Positions 44,796-58,185 of a DNA stretch of 64,000 nucleotides are shown here, in pieces. Source of the DNA: Enterococcus quebecensis. Its GTDB lineage: Bacteria > Bacillota > Bacilli > Lactobacillales > Enterococcaceae. The notes beneath the pieces were generated by a model. It did no database searches. It saw only the letters and a list, made by a program, of their open reading frames with translations, and had not been told where the DNA came from. Each line of letters starts with the position of its first letter. Within the stretch, counting starts at the first letter, position 1. The translations under genes and the position numbers were made by a program. The stretch lies in contig NZ_MIKB01000002.1 in NCBI RefSeq assembly GCF_001730365.1, forward strand, positions 1-64,000. Direction: 5' to 3'.

Positions 44796-45611
44796 ATGAA
44801 AAATGACAAAATCAAAATTTATTTAGTATCAGATTCAGTTGGGGAAACTGCGCAAAAAATTATTTCTGCAGTCTCAGCTCAATACCCAAGTATTGACATG
44901 AGTGACATCAAACGTTTTCCTTTCATTACAGATGAGGAATTACTACAACCTATCTTAAGGGATGCTTTACATGATAAAGCAGTTGTTGTTACGACATTGG
45001 TAGATAAAAAACTGGTAAACTTAGTCGCAGACTTTGCCAAACGAACTGGGTTGCAATTTGTCGACTATATGAGTCCATTAAGCGAAATCGTTGAAGGAAC
45101 CTTTGGTATTCAGCCTTTACAAGAACCGGGAGCTATTCATAAATTAAATGAACAATATTTTAGCCGTGTTTCTGCAATTGAATTTGCTGTCCGATACGAT
45201 GACGGTAAAGATTCAAAAGGCTTTTTAGAAGCTGATTATGTACTATTAGGTGTTTCACGCACATCAAAAACACCACTGAGTATGTATATGGCCAATAGAA
45301 ACCACAAAGTAGCCAACTTGCCTTTGATTCCAGAAGTTGCTTTACCGGCTGAATTGGATCAAATTGACCCTAAAAAAATCATTGGTCTGACAACCAATAT
45401 CGACAGCTTGATGGACATTCGCAAATCTCGTTTGCATTCATTAGGATTAAAAGAAGACTCCGCCTACACAAATGCTGATCGTATCCAAGAAGAACTAAAT
45501 TATGCAGCTAGTGTTTTTGAAAAATATAATGCTTTAGTAATCAATGTTGATAAAAAATCCATCGAAGAAACAACAACCATCATTGAAAATCTGACCAAAA
45601 ACGAACACTAA
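44796..45611 (+). CDS. Pyruvate, phosphate dikinase regulatory protein (DUF299 kinase/pyrophosphorylase)
   Basis: 271 residues. The bifunctional enzyme inactivates PPDK by ADP-dependent phosphorylation of a threonine beside the catalytic histidine, and reactivates it by phosphorolysis. Motifs: IYLVSDSVGETAQKI at the start, the P-loop-like YVLLGVSRTSKTPLS and GLTTNIDSLMDIRKSR. The ATG at 44796 follows AGAGGAGCG; a longer GTG start has no ribosome site. Its target, ppdK, is the divergent neighbour. Twelve bases before fbp. Confidence 0.95.
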   Translation: MKNDKIKIYLVSDSVGETAQKIISAVSAQYPSIDMSDIKRFPFITDEELLQPILRDALHDKAVVVTTLVDKKLVNLVADFAKRTGLQFVDYMSPLSEIVEGTFGIQPLQEPGAIHKLNEQYFSRVSAIEFAVRYDDGKDSKGFLEADYVLLGVSRTSKTPLSMYMANRNHKVANLPLIPEVALPAELDQIDPKKIIGLTTNIDSLMDIRKSRLHSLGLKEDSAYTNADRIQEELNYAASVFEKYNALVINVDKKSIEETTTIIENLTKNEH

Positions 45612-45623
45612 GGAGTCCTATAG

Positions 45624-47519
45624 ATGAATGAATCTCAATCCAATGAATTGATTGCCGAACTTATCAATCTAGAGGCCATTTTGAATTTACCTAAAGGAAC
45701 GGAACATTTTATCAGCGATCTTCACGGTGAATTTGATGCATTCAACCATATTTTAAGAAATGGATCTGGAAGCATTCGTACTAAAGTCCATACCCTTTTT
45801 GATCAAGAACTCTCTGTTGAACAAATGGATGAGCTGTGTTTTTTGATTTATTATCCTGAAGAAAAATTGCACTCTTTAAAACGATGCCAACAACTATCGA
45901 AAAATTGGTGGTTTGAGACTATTGAACACCTGTTGGTCATCGTTCGTTTTTCATCCAGTAAGTACACTCGCTCCAAAGTTCGAAAAGCCTTACCTAAAAC
46001 CTATGCATATATCTTGGAGGAATTGATCTATCAGTATGACGAAGATACAGATAAAAAAGCCTATTATCGTCAGATTATCAAAAAAATTATTGAACTTGGT
46101 GAAGCTGAACGATTTATCACTGATTTGGCTTATTTAACTCAACGATTTGTGATTGATCACTTGCATGTAATTGGAGATATTTATGATCGAGGCCCTCATC
46201 CTGACAAAATCATGGACTCTTTGATGGACTACCACTCTCTTGATATTCAGTGGGGCAACCACGATATTATTTGGTTAGGAGCGGTGAGTGGATCAAAGGC
46301 GTGTTTAGCTAACGTACTGCGAATTTGTGCTCGCTATGGTAATCTTGATCTTTTAGAAGATGCTTACGGTATTGATTTACATTTATTAAAATCATTTAGC
46401 CGTAAAACTTATCAGGAAAATATCCATTTTAAACCTAAAGAAAATCCCTACAGAAGTCTTACCATTTGGGAGATAACTGATGCCATGAAAATCCAACAAG
46501 CAATGGCAATCATTCAAGAGAAATTAGAAGGACAGCTGATTAGACGTCGGCCGGAATTTCAAATGGATCATCGCTTATTGTTAGACAAAGTGAATAACAA
46601 CACACTTACAATCCATAATCAGACATACAGTCTTGTAAATACTTGTTTTCAAACCATTGATTGGAAAGATCCTTATACGTTGACTTTGGAAGAAGAACTA
46701 ATCATTACTGATTTAATGCGACAGTTTCAACATGCTCAAAAGTTAAATCAACATATGGCATTTCTCATAGAAAAGGGTTCTCTTTATCTTCCTTACAATC
46801 ACAACCTACTAATTCACGGTTGTATTCCTCTTAATGAAGATGGAACTTTTCAATCTGTGATTTTTGATGGAAAAACATTTTCTGGCAAAAGCTTACTTGA
46901 TTTTTTTGAAACAACCATTAAACAAGCCTTTGACCAACCGTGGCAAACAGAAGATTTTTCAACAGATATCGTCTGGTATCTTTGGTGTGGTGAAAGTTCT
47001 TCTCTTTTTGGAAAAAAAGCAATGAAAACTTTTGAACGCTATTTCATCAAGGAAAGTGAAACCCATGTTGAAGAAAAAAATCCTTACTATGAATTGAGAA
47101 ACTGCTCGGAAATATGTCAACAGATTTTAAATGCATTCGATCTCAAAGAGACAGATGCCCATATTATTAACGGACATACACCTGTGAAACTGCTTAAAGG
47201 AGAATCTCCAATTAAAGCGGATGGCAAGATGATTGTGATTGATGGTGGATTTTCACGAGCTTATCAAAAAGTAACTGGAATTGGCGGGTATACCCTACTA
47301 TACAATTCATTCGGTATGCAATTAGCTGCTCATAAGCCCTTCTCTGATAAAGAAACGGCTATTGAAAAAAATGATGATATTATTTCCACTAGACAAATAG
47401 TTGATAGACAATTGAAACGCTTAAAAGTAAGAGATACAACAATCGGTCACTCTTTGATTAAAGATACTGAGAGGTTAAAGCAACATTTGGAAAATCATGA
47501 CCACTCTTCTTACTTATAG
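45624..47519 (+). CDS. fbp: Class III fructose-1,6-bisphosphatase
   Basis: 631 residues, the long Firmicutes type. It hydrolyses fructose-1,6-bisphosphate to fructose-6-phosphate in gluconeogenesis. The metallophosphatase core shows HFISDLHGEFDAF, IGDIYDRGPHPDK, QWGNHDIIWLGA and later INGHTPVKLLKGE with IVIDGGFSRAY. Third gene of the CcpN operon, closing the loop with ppdK as the PEP source. AAGGAG lies upstream of the ATG. Confidence 0.97.
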   Translation: MNESQSNELIAELINLEAILNLPKGTEHFISDLHGEFDAFNHILRNGSGSIRTKVHTLFDQELSVEQMDELCFLIYYPEEKLHSLKRCQQLSKNWWFETIEHLLVIVRFSSSKYTRSKVRKALPKTYAYILEELIYQYDEDTDKKAYYRQIIKKIIELGEAERFITDLAYLTQRFVIDHLHVIGDIYDRGPHPDKIMDSLMDYHSLDIQWGNHDIIWLGAVSGSKACLANVLRICARYGNLDLLEDAYGIDLHLLKSFSRKTYQENIHFKPKENPYRSLTIWEITDAMKIQQAMAIIQEKLEGQLIRRRPEFQMDHRLLLDKVNNNTLTIHNQTYSLVNTCFQTIDWKDPYTLTLEEELIITDLMRQFQHAQKLNQHMAFLIEKGSLYLPYNHNLLIHGCIPLNEDGTFQSVIFDGKTFSGKSLLDFFETTIKQAFDQPWQTEDFSTDIVWYLWCGESSSLFGKKAMKTFERYFIKESETHVEEKNPYYELRNCSEICQQILNAFDLKETDAHIINGHTPVKLLKGESPIKADGKMIVIDGGFSRAYQKVTGIGGYTLLYNSFGMQLAAHKPFSDKETAIEKNDDIISTRQIVDRQLKRLKVRDTTIGHSLIKDTERLKQHLENHDHSSYL

Positions 47520-47521
47520 AC

Positions 47522-47559
47522 AAAGAACTAAGACGACAATTTTTCGTCCTAGTTCTTTC
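47522..47559 (+). terminator. fbp operon terminator
   Basis: AAAGAACTA-GACG and CGTC-TAGTTCTTT enclose ACAATTTTT; CTTTTTTATT follows. Confidence 0.88.
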
Positions 47560-47767
47560 TTTTTTATTGAAACAAATCATAAACACTATCTCATCATTTA
47601 TCCTTTTAACCATTGTCTCAACAAATCTTGCAAAAGGAAGAGAAAAATGATTAAATGGTTGTGATCGTATTTTTTATTGAAAGACTTTAGCGGTTTTAAG
47701 CTTCCTTTAATCATTATTTGATATGATCCGTTTACAATCTAATTATTTAGAAAGGAACGAATGGTAT

Positions 47768-48727
47768 TTGGAAAAAAAGAAAATGACGCTATACGGAATG
47801 ATTTTCTCTATTTGTTTCTTTTTGATTGTTTCATTCTTCTTTTCTACTCATACAGTAGATTACGCAAACGAAACAGAAACGAGTGAAAAAATCAGCAAAC
47901 CAACCAAGACTACCTCTTCTTCAATAGTTAAAGGCCCAGAACCACAAACACAAGAAAATCCAGAACTTACAGTCTTTTATCATAAAATCAATCAAACCAT
48001 GACAGACGCTGTAAATTCCTTCAAAGGTGATGTAGGTATGACTTATGTAGATCTAACTACAGGTAAACAAATTTCGGTTAATGGAACGAAAGAATTTTAC
48101 AGTGCCAGCACAATCAAAGTACCTTTAGCGATGATGATTGCTGATAAAGTGCAAGCTGGAAGTTTAAAATGGGATGATCAGCTTACTTTTAATGAAAAAG
48201 AAGATTATGAAGTCGGTACTGGGATCATCATCAATAATATTCAGCCAAAATATTCGGTGCGAACATTGCAGGAATATAGTATCACTTATTCAGATAATAT
48301 CGCCAAAAATATGCTGTATGACACTTTTGGTGGTGGAGTCAAAGCCAAACAAGCCCTTTATGCTCACTTCTTGCAAAAAGAAACAGATTGGGATGATGCA
48401 AAGCTCACTTCTGAAGACGCAGCAAAAATCCTTAATATTTTATACAAAGAAAAAGCATCAAACTCAGAGTATCAAACAATTTATAACTATATGAAAAATA
48501 CTGTTTTTCATGAACGAATGGATACGCCCATTACGTCTGGAAAAGTGGCTCATAAGATCGGTTCTTATGAAGGTTATCTCCATGATATCGGAATCTTAGA
48601 AACAGAACATCCTTTTATTCTAACTGTCTTTACTAATGGACAGACGGATGCTGGAATCCCCTTTATTTCGACTGTAACTGATCAACTATGGGCTGTACAA
48701 AGTAGTGACTATCCCCATGAAACATAA
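47768..48727 (+). CDS. Secreted class A beta-lactamase-like serine hydrolase
   Basis: About 319 residues. An N-terminal helix (LYGMIFSICFFLIVSFFF) anchors or exports it. The catalytic motifs are present: SxxK in YSASTIKVPLAM, SDN in ITYSDNIAKNML and KIG for KTG in HKIGSYEGY. The Glu of the omega loop is less clear. It belongs to the beta-lactamase2/PBP-like hydrolases; antibiotic hydrolysis is not implied. The frame is open from 47723, but AAAGGA at 47751-47756 favours the TTG at 47768. Own transcription unit; substrate unknown. Confidence 0.82.
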   Translation: MEKKKMTLYGMIFSICFFLIVSFFFSTHTVDYANETETSEKISKPTKTTSSSIVKGPEPQTQENPELTVFYHKINQTMTDAVNSFKGDVGMTYVDLTTGKQISVNGTKEFYSASTIKVPLAMMIADKVQAGSLKWDDQLTFNEKEDYEVGTGIIINNIQPKYSVRTLQEYSITYSDNIAKNMLYDTFGGGVKAKQALYAHFLQKETDWDDAKLTSEDAAKILNILYKEKASNSEYQTIYNYMKNTVFHERMDTPITSGKVAHKIGSYEGYLHDIGILETEHPFILTVFTNGQTDAGIPFISTVTDQLWAVQSSDYPHET

Positions 48728-48862
48728 AAAATAAACTTAACTTAATCAACGTTAGTAGTAATAATAATAAAATACATTAGAGTTTCAATCAACTTTATTA
48801 TATCGTCGTAGAAGCTGGATTTACTAATTATCGCGGTGATTACACTATTTTCATTGAAAAAT

Positions 48863-48917
48863 AAAAAAACTAAGTGGGAACAAATGCACCTTGGCTTTGT
48901 TCCCACTTAGTTTTTTT
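48863..48917. terminator. Bidirectional terminator at the end of the ntp operon
   Basis: AAAAAAACTAAGTGGGAACA and its complement (48896-48917) form a very long stem with A's and T's on both flanks. It ends the leftward ntp operon right after ntpD and could also end rightward transcripts. Confidence 0.92.
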
Positions 48918-48920
48918 AGC

Positions 48921-49550
48921 TTAACTGCCCATATTCTTGATTTTAATCAAACGAGTGATCTCACTCCGCTCATTTTCTTCCAATTTCATTTGAATATAAT
49001 AAATCGTCTCCTCTAATTGAGGAATCGTCATATATTCTAACGCATTTACCCGACGGCGAGTCTTCTCAATTTCCTCTGACATTAACTGACAGGTTTTTTC
49101 AACTTCTGCTAATTCTAATAATTTCGGTAATATAGTCGAAATTTTATCAAAAGCACGATCAAGTTCAGCATTAGAATTTAAATAACCATAGTTCAACGGT
49201 GCTTCAACAACTGTTTCATCATAGTGAAAATTCATGATTGGAACAGTCACACTCATAATATTTTTTTCAATAACATCAAGTGTTACCTCATTTGCAGGAA
49301 CTGCTACTAATTCTTCGATAAAGGCTTCATTCAGAGTAGCATTAGCTAAGACAAAATTAGATAATGCTGTCGTTAATTCTTGTTCGACATCAATCCGCAG
49401 TTGATTATTTTTTTTGACTAGTAAAATAAATCGGCGCATTAGTTCATCTTGTTTATCCTTTAATAACTTATGACCACGAGTTGCGGTTCCAAGCTGTTTC
49501 TTTAGTCGAGAGAGTTCCATTCGTGTGGGGTTTACATTTAATCGCACCAC
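48921..49550 (-). CDS. ntpD: V-type Na+-ATPase subunit D (central shaft)
   Basis: 209 residues. Central rotor stalk linking the A3B3 head to the c-ring. Begins [19 protein letters not shown], the conserved D-subunit start, and is a long helical pair with [16 protein letters not shown] near the C-terminus. GTG start. Six bases after ntpB. In Enterococcus hirae ntpH and ntpJ follow; here a terminator follows directly, so this is the last gene of the operon. Confidence 0.95.
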   Translation of the reverse strand: MVRLNVNPTRMELSRLKKQLGTATRGHKLLKDKQDELMRRFILLVKKNNQLRIDVEQELTTALSNFVLANATLNEAFIEELVAVPANEVTLDVIEKNIMSVTVPIMNFHYDETVVEAPLNYGYLNSNAELDRAFDKISTILPKLLELAEVEKTCQLMSEEIEKTRRRVNALEYMTIPQLEETIYYIQMKLEENERSEITRLIKIKNMGS

Positions 49551-49556
49551 TTTCGA

Positions 49557-52713
<3,157 letters not shown>

Positions 52714-52727
52714 TCCTCCTATTCCTT

Positions 52728-52850
52728 AAAACTTAGCAGGCTCGTTTCGCTTCGACTAAAAAATAGGAAAATCTGAGAGTGGTATTTCTCGCCACAATCC
52801 GATTTTATCTTTTTTTCGAGGATCTAACCTGTTAAGCTAGATTAAACGTA
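52728..52850. repeat. Diverged copy of the ntp palindromic element between ntpG and ntpA
   Basis: The sequence shares landmarks with the 121-bp units at 54208-54570: GCAGGCTCGTTT...CTTCGACTAAAAAATAGGAAA, a central hairpin and TTTATC-TTTTTTTCGAG...AACCTGTTAAGCTAGAT. Here the middle hairpin is GAGAGTGG...CGCCAC instead of GAGAC/GTCTC, so the pairing is kept while the bases differ. It lies inside the operon transcript, where it should form a long stem. Confidence 0.75.
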
Positions 52851-52884
52851 AAGCTTAGTAAGCTCGTTTAATCTTTTCAATGTC

Positions 52885-53196
52885 TTATAATATATTCTGT
52901 CCAATCGCTCTTTCCACGTTATCCTGAATCTCTTTCAAACCAATCCCTTTTGTCCCACTATGACTTGGAATTAAGATGATCGCTGGAGTGACTTCACTTT
53001 TATAACGTTCGATTGTTTCAACAGCTTGCTCAGATGCATCTTCCGTAATAAAAATCACACCAAAATTATTTTTCGCCATCGACTCGATTGATTCTCTAAC
53101 CTGTTTTGCAGAAATTGCATAAACAACATCAAAACCAAATAACTTGAATGGCATGACAGAATCCTTGTCACCAATTACACCTATTTTATATGCCAT
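52885..53196 (-). CDS. ntpG: V-type Na+-ATPase subunit G (F-type homologue)
   Basis: 103 residues. Small central-stalk subunit that binds subunit D; it begins [20 protein letters not shown] and ends [10 protein letters not shown] as in E. hirae NtpG. Rossmann-like fold. Overlaps ntpC by 11 bases. Confidence 0.93.
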   Translation of the reverse strand: MAYKIGVIGDKDSVMPFKLFGFDVVYAISAKQVRESIESMAKNNFGVIFITEDASEQAVETIERYKSEVTPAIILIPSHSGTKGIGLKEIQDNVERAIGQNIL

Positions 53197-54187
53197 CTGT
53201 CATCCGCATCCTTTCTCTAACAACTTCTACTGGAAAATTACTTCGTTTGCTAACTAGAATCAAACGTAAATTCTTCCACTCCACTTCCTTCGCATTTAAA
53301 AATGCAAGTAGTGGCAACGGACCAAACGCCATAATTTTAGCTTTATCATACAAGCTTGTCAGATAATCATCTTTTACCTTTTCAAAAGAAACCAAGTCTA
53401 ATTCTTTCGTTTCAGTAGAAACAATCGGAGTTACCAATCCACCATATGTCGTGCTAAGAATAAATTCGGTAAAGATGGATAAATGTTGTTCAGTGTATTC
53501 TAAAAATCTATCTTTAGTAATACTGCCTGAGCTAGATAAAACGGTTGACAAGAAATTTTCATGATGCCCTTGAATAATCCCTCTAGCCATAGTAGAAATA
53601 TTCGTCAAATCGATAAATGCTGTAACTTCTGCCACAATATCATCATATCCCAACCTCTCAGCAAGTTGTCGCTGGAACGTCAAGAAGTTACGATCATAAA
53701 TAATATCAACGGCTTGAAGTACAGACGATTCTTGAAAATAATCCAATACTTCGAGAATGGCATTCATTAAAGTTTCTGGTAGCTCGTTAGATACCTTTGT
53801 ACGAATCGCACTTTTCAATGTCTCTATGGAATAACGTCCGTCATCAATAAACAAATGATCTAGATTTTTCCCTGTCAGTTCAGCTTTCGTTAAAACTTTC
53901 AAATTATGAAAAGTTGAACGAGACGTATAGATCGCAATAATTTCAGGTTCTGGAGCCATTTCATACAACCATTCATATAACTTACCTTTTTCTTTTGAAT
54001 AAATATATTCAAATCTGTCCGCAAAATCATCCGTCATGTAGGTTCCATAAACAGTATTTTTTAAAATATCCTTTAGTTCTTCTATATTTTTTGCATTTAA
54101 TAATTGTTCATATTGTGCCTTACTTAAAAGTTCTGTTTCTTTAAGACGAATCAAAGGATTGATTTGATTATAAGCAGTCTCTTTCAT
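53186..54187 (-). CDS. ntpC: V-type Na+-ATPase subunit C (d-type, rotor cap)
   Basis: About 333 residues. It links the central stalk to the membrane c-ring. It begins [20 protein letters not shown] and carries [22 protein letters not shown] just before ATG-ATG at 54190/54187 fixes the start; the frame continues into the repeat upstream but without a ribosome site. First gene after the tandem repeats. Confidence 0.93.
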   Translation of the reverse strand: MKETAYNQINPLIRLKETELLSKAQYEQLLNAKNIEELKDILKNTVYGTYMTDDFADRFEYIYSKEKGKLYEWLYEMAPEPEIIAIYTSRSTFHNLKVLTKAELTGKNLDHLFIDDGRYSIETLKSAIRTKVSNELPETLMNAILEVLDYFQESSVLQAVDIIYDRNFLTFQRQLAERLGYDDIVAEVTAFIDLTNISTMARGIIQGHHENFLSTVLSSSGSITKDRFLEYTEQHLSIFTEFILSTTYGGLVTPIVSTETKELDLVSFEKVKDDYLTSLYDKAKIMAFGPLPLLAFLNAKEVEWKNLRLILVSKRSNFPVEVVRERMRMTDGI

Positions 54188-54207
54188 CATGATCCTCCTA
54201 AATTTAA

Positions 54208-54600
54208 AAGCTGAACAGGCTCGTCCAGTTTCGACTGAAAAATAGGAAATTATGACTGAGACGTTTTTTGTCTCTTTCATAATTTATCTTTTTTCCGAGA
54301 AGCTAGCCTGTGAAGCTAGATAATAGTGAAGCTGAACAGGCTCGTTCAGCTTCGACTGAAAAATAGGAAATTATGACTGAGACGTTTTTTGTCTCTTTCA
54401 TAATTTATCTTTTTTCCGAGAAGCTAGCCTGTGAAGCTAGATAATAGTGAAGCTGAACAGGCTCGTTCAGCTTCGACTGAAAAATAGGAAATTATGACTG
54501 AGACGTTTTTTGTCTCTTTCATAATTTATCTTTTTTCCGAGAAGCTAGCCTGTGAAGCTAGATAATAGTGAAGCTGAATAGACTCGTTCAGTTTCAACTA
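54208..54600. repeat. 121-bp palindromic element in three tandem copies plus a partial fourth, inside the ntp operon
   Basis: Units start AAGCTGAACAGGCTCGT at 54208, 54329, 54450 and 54571, exactly 121 bases apart. Copies two and three are nearly identical; the first differs at a few bases and the fourth is degenerate and stops after about 30 bases. Each unit is a large imperfect palindrome, with outer arms around AACAGGCT/AGCCTGT and inner arms AAATTATGACTGAGAC / GTCTCTTTCATAATTT, so the RNA would form a row of long hairpins between ntpE and ntpC. Confidence 0.95.
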
Positions 54601-54641
54601 AAAAAAGTGAAGCGAGTCGCTTAGCTCATTCAACACTAAAT

Positions 54642-55223
54642 TTATTGAAACAGCATTTCAGCTATCTTAAAGCTCTCTGTTTTCTTGATTTCTTGAACAA
54701 GGCTAGGGAATAGAAAATTGTATTCAATACCATCTTTGGCAATGATAAATCCACCAACATTTGGTATATACTCTTTTTCCAGTACCAATCTCAGTTTGTC
54801 AGAAGTATGTTCTGCCAGCCATTGATCGTCTAATTTCTCTTGTGAATACTCACCTAACTTTAACCGAGCATCTCCTTCAACAGGTAACTGACTAATAATC
54901 TGCTTTACGAAAATTTGAAACTCTGCCTCTGTCCAATGATTCATTCGTTCGATTGCCTCTGAAAAAAGCAGTTCCAAATAACCTTGCTTTTGATTCAACG
55001 TCCCTTGTTTGATCTCTAATTGTTGACGATTTTGTTTTTGTTTAAAAGCTTTAATTGTTTGTTCTTCATTTTTTTCGATTAACTTTCTTTCTTGTAAAAA
55101 AAGCGCTTCTTCTTGCTCTGCAAACTCTTGGTCAATTCGCTTAATTTCTACTTTTTTCAGTTCTAAAACTTCAGTTTGACCTTTTTCTAGAATTTGTTCG
55201 ACAATTCTTTCGATTGCATCCAT
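54642..55223 (-). CDS. ntpE: V-type Na+-ATPase subunit E (peripheral stalk)
   Basis: 193 residues. Forms peripheral stalks with NtpF, holding the head against the membrane part. Long charged N-terminal helix (LKKVEIKRIDQEFAEQEEAL) then a mixed C-terminal domain with VGGFIIAKDGIEYNFLF. Its stop is followed by the repeat array. GGAGG lies before the ATG. Confidence 0.93.
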   Translation of the reverse strand: MDAIERIVEQILEKGQTEVLELKKVEIKRIDQEFAEQEEALFLQERKLIEKNEEQTIKAFKQKQNRQQLEIKQGTLNQKQGYLELLFSEAIERMNHWTEAEFQIFVKQIISQLPVEGDARLKLGEYSQEKLDDQWLAEHTSDKLRLVLEKEYIPNVGGFIIAKDGIEYNFLFPSLVQEIKKTESFKIAEMLFQ

Positions 55224-55236
55224 TTTTTTCCTCCTG

Positions 55237-55725
<489 letters not shown>

Positions 55726-57729
55726 CTATTCTTTTACTTTTGATTTTTTTTCGATATTCATGTACTTCTCTTCTGTTTTCAACGGCTTGAATGCGCGACC
55801 ACCGCCGGTATAAAATTTCCCGAAAAACTCTACATATTGTAACCGTGCCCCATGCACATAAGCACTTAACAAGCTTAAAAAGAGATTTAAAGCGTGCAAG
55901 GCTACAATCAATAAGATCCCTACAGTGAAGCGAGCTACAGGCGGCATAAAGGCCACCAACATATTAAACGCTGCTGCAATACTTCCACCTGAAATCCCTA
56001 AGGCCATCAAACGTGTGTAACTGACTAAATCACCAATATAACCTGTTAAACCATACAATCCATATAGACCTTTAGCCAATCCTTTAATTTTTGATTTCGA
56101 TTGAATAATCGGTACTACAATAATTGATATGGCAGAAATAACTGCTACAACAATTCCAATTGTAACCAACCCATCATTGTTAAAGATCAACATACCTAAG
56201 ACGGAAATTAAAATCCCCACCAATAAACCTTGCCAAGCAAAACTTTCACTAATACTATCTAAATAGCGTTTTCGTTTAGTTAATTCAATTCCGTTGACCA
56301 TCAATCCTGTTAACAGCTGGATAAACCCAAAAATAACAGACAAGATCAAGATTGTATTTACATCTTCAGTCGTTGATAAAATGGGAAACGGTAACTGAAT
56401 GCCAAACATCATCTTGGGTAACGTAGCACCAAAGAACGAACCGTAGATAAAGCCCCAAATAATGGTTGGAAAAGACAGTATTAGAAAGAAATCCGCAAAA
56501 CGTTTCATTCCTCTTGGTAACACCAGTAGTTTAAGCGCAAGCAATGCACCTAACAACATCAACACTCCATATCCAATATCCGCCACCATCATACCAAAAA
56601 ATACCATGTAAAAAGGCGTCATAATTGGCGTTGGGTCAACTTCATCATATTTTGGCAAACTGTACATTTCCGTCAGCATTTCAAAAGGAGCTACAAGAGA
56701 ATTATTTTTTAATTTCACAGGAATATCGGTCTTAATCTCATCCTCAGTTGGTTGATCAAAGGTAATATAAACCTCATCTATAGGCAATGCCTTTTGCAAA
56801 GAAGCCGTCAACTCCTGTTTCTCATCAATCGGAATCCACCCTTGCATAACAAAGAAATAAGACGTATTTAGCAGATGTTTTTTTGCGCCTTCTCGATGGA
56901 TATACGCATAAGTCATCTCCTCAGCAAAATATAGTTCTTCCAAATGATTTCGATAAGAAGACAAGCTGATTTTCAATCTCTTTTCTTCTTCAACAAGTAC
57001 GGTCAATTCTTCTTTATTTTTTTGATATGCCTCTTTTGGTAAAATATCATATGGATAACGAAACTCATTGAAGCTATATTTACTCGTGATTTCTTCCAGA
57101 TCATCTGATTGACTCTTCAAATAAATCAAGCTGTAATAGACATGATTTTGACTATGGTAAATTTCTTCAACATAAACAGATGCTACCTTTTCTATATCCG
57201 CTAAAAAATCACTTTGATTGGCTGAATTGATTGTTCCCAATAAAAGTTCGGTACTCGCTAATGAATTGGTTTGTGGAATAATATCTAAATACTGCCAACG
57301 AGCTAACCATTTTTCCCTTGATAACAACTCTTTTCTTGTAGAATCAATCGTGTCCAGTCCCTTTTTAAGTGAAGCAATTTCTCTTAAATATTCAGTGATT
57401 CTCAACTCGTCAAAACTTTTTTCAAGAGAGCTTAATGTACGTATTTGCCTTTTTAAGGGCTTCTTTTTAGAAGAATTTTCACCAAATCGTTCAATGAATG
57501 TCAGAGCTTCCTGAATTTCCGTCAGCATTGATTGAAAATATTTCTTTTTACTTTCATCTTCCTCCACTACGGTTGACGCAAAATGTTTTTTTATATAAGA
57601 GCTATCTACATTAGAATGAAAAAAATCTTTGATCTCAATTGCCTGCAACCCTTGAATCGTTTGAAGAATCACTTCTTCTCTTTCAGCAGAAGCAATGATC
57701 GTCATTTTTTCCATTTTATTGACTGCCAT
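55726..57729 (-). CDS. ntpI: V-type Na+-ATPase subunit I (a-type stator)
   Basis: 667 residues. The soluble N-terminal half (MEKMTIIASAEREEVILQTI onward) is helical and contacts peripheral stalks; the C-terminal half has about seven helices with the conserved DPTPIMTPFYMVFFGMMVAD and YTRLMALGISGGSIA, the latter containing the arginine that faces the rotor. The first 14 bases overlap the end of ntpF. Forms the Na+ half channels with the NtpK ring. Confidence 0.96.
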   Translation of the reverse strand: MAVNKMEKMTIIASAEREEVILQTIQGLQAIEIKDFFHSNVDSSYIKKHFASTVVEEDESKKKYFQSMLTEIQEALTFIERFGENSSKKKPLKRQIRTLSSLEKSFDELRITEYLREIASLKKGLDTIDSTRKELLSREKWLARWQYLDIIPQTNSLASTELLLGTINSANQSDFLADIEKVASVYVEEIYHSQNHVYYSLIYLKSQSDDLEEITSKYSFNEFRYPYDILPKEAYQKNKEELTVLVEEEKRLKISLSSYRNHLEELYFAEEMTYAYIHREGAKKHLLNTSYFFVMQGWIPIDEKQELTASLQKALPIDEVYITFDQPTEDEIKTDIPVKLKNNSLVAPFEMLTEMYSLPKYDEVDPTPIMTPFYMVFFGMMVADIGYGVLMLLGALLALKLLVLPRGMKRFADFFLILSFPTIIWGFIYGSFFGATLPKMMFGIQLPFPILSTTEDVNTILILSVIFGFIQLLTGLMVNGIELTKRKRYLDSISESFAWQGLLVGILISVLGMLIFNNDGLVTIGIVVAVISAISIIVVPIIQSKSKIKGLAKGLYGLYGLTGYIGDLVSYTRLMALGISGGSIAAAFNMLVAFMPPVARFTVGILLIVALHALNLFLSLLSAYVHGARLQYVEFFGKFYTGGGRAFKPLKTEEKYMNIEKKSKVKE

Positions 57730-58042
57730 AGATTGTTTTCACCCCTTCTATTACGTGATCAATGATAGATTCTTTGTTTTTCTCATATTTTTCTTGGAAG
57801 CTTAGATTTTGTTCTTTCGCTTCACTTAATAAAACAACCTTTTCTTTTTGAAGTTGTTCGTTTTTTTGAGTTTCTAGCTCCTGCAGCACAGCTGTTACTT
57901 TCTCTTGACTAACCTCTTGTTTTTTCTTCAAGTCTGTTGCTTTTTTTTGTTCATACATAGCCAGTTCTTCTTTAAGCGTTTGTCTCATTTGATCCACTTG
58001 CTCTTCTGCATCTCGTATCTTATCTAATGCTTCTAAAACCAT
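57716..58042 (-). CDS. ntpF: V-type Na+-ATPase subunit F (peripheral stalk, G/H-type)
   Basis: 108 residues, entirely helical (LEALDKIRDAEEQVDQMRQT; AVLQELETQKNEQLQKEK) with the typical VKTIYGS end. It pairs with NtpE as a coiled coil. First gene of the operon. Its leader contains a strong terminator hairpin and a structured domain. GGGGTG lies before the ATG. Confidence 0.93.
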   Translation of the reverse strand: MVLEALDKIRDAEEQVDQMRQTLKEELAMYEQKKATDLKKKQEVSQEKVTAVLQELETQKNEQLQKEKVVLLSEAKEQNLSFQEKYEKNKESIIDHVIEGVKTIYGSQ

Positions 58043-58112
58043 TTTTTCACCCCTATCATTTGATTACTCAGTATTCCTCTCTATTATTGAACTTATCACC
58101 CTTTTTTACAAT

Positions 58113-58165
58113 CAAAAAGGGAATAAACTGTGTTTTTACTTAGAAAAAACACAACTTATTCCCTT
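58113..58165 (-). terminator. Terminator in the ntp leader (expression platform)
   Basis: AAGGGAATAA-TTGTGTTTTT pairs with AAAAACACA-TTTATTCCCTT, a stem of about 20 bp, then TTTTT on the minus strand. It sits between the structured leader domain and ntpF, so transcripts reaching ntpF must read through it. Confidence 0.88.
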
Positions 58166-58185
58166 AAAAACTGATTGAAAAATAA

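Noticed and set aside
47723-48727. Class A fold hydrolase as an antibiotic-resistance beta-lactamase
   Set aside because: SxxK, SDN and a KTG-like motif are present, but the omega-loop glutamate is unclear and many enterococcal homologues are not lactamases.
54208-54600. Tandem repeats as a CRISPR array
   Set aside because: Repeats are contiguous 121-bp units without unique spacers, lie in an operon and have no cas genes nearby.
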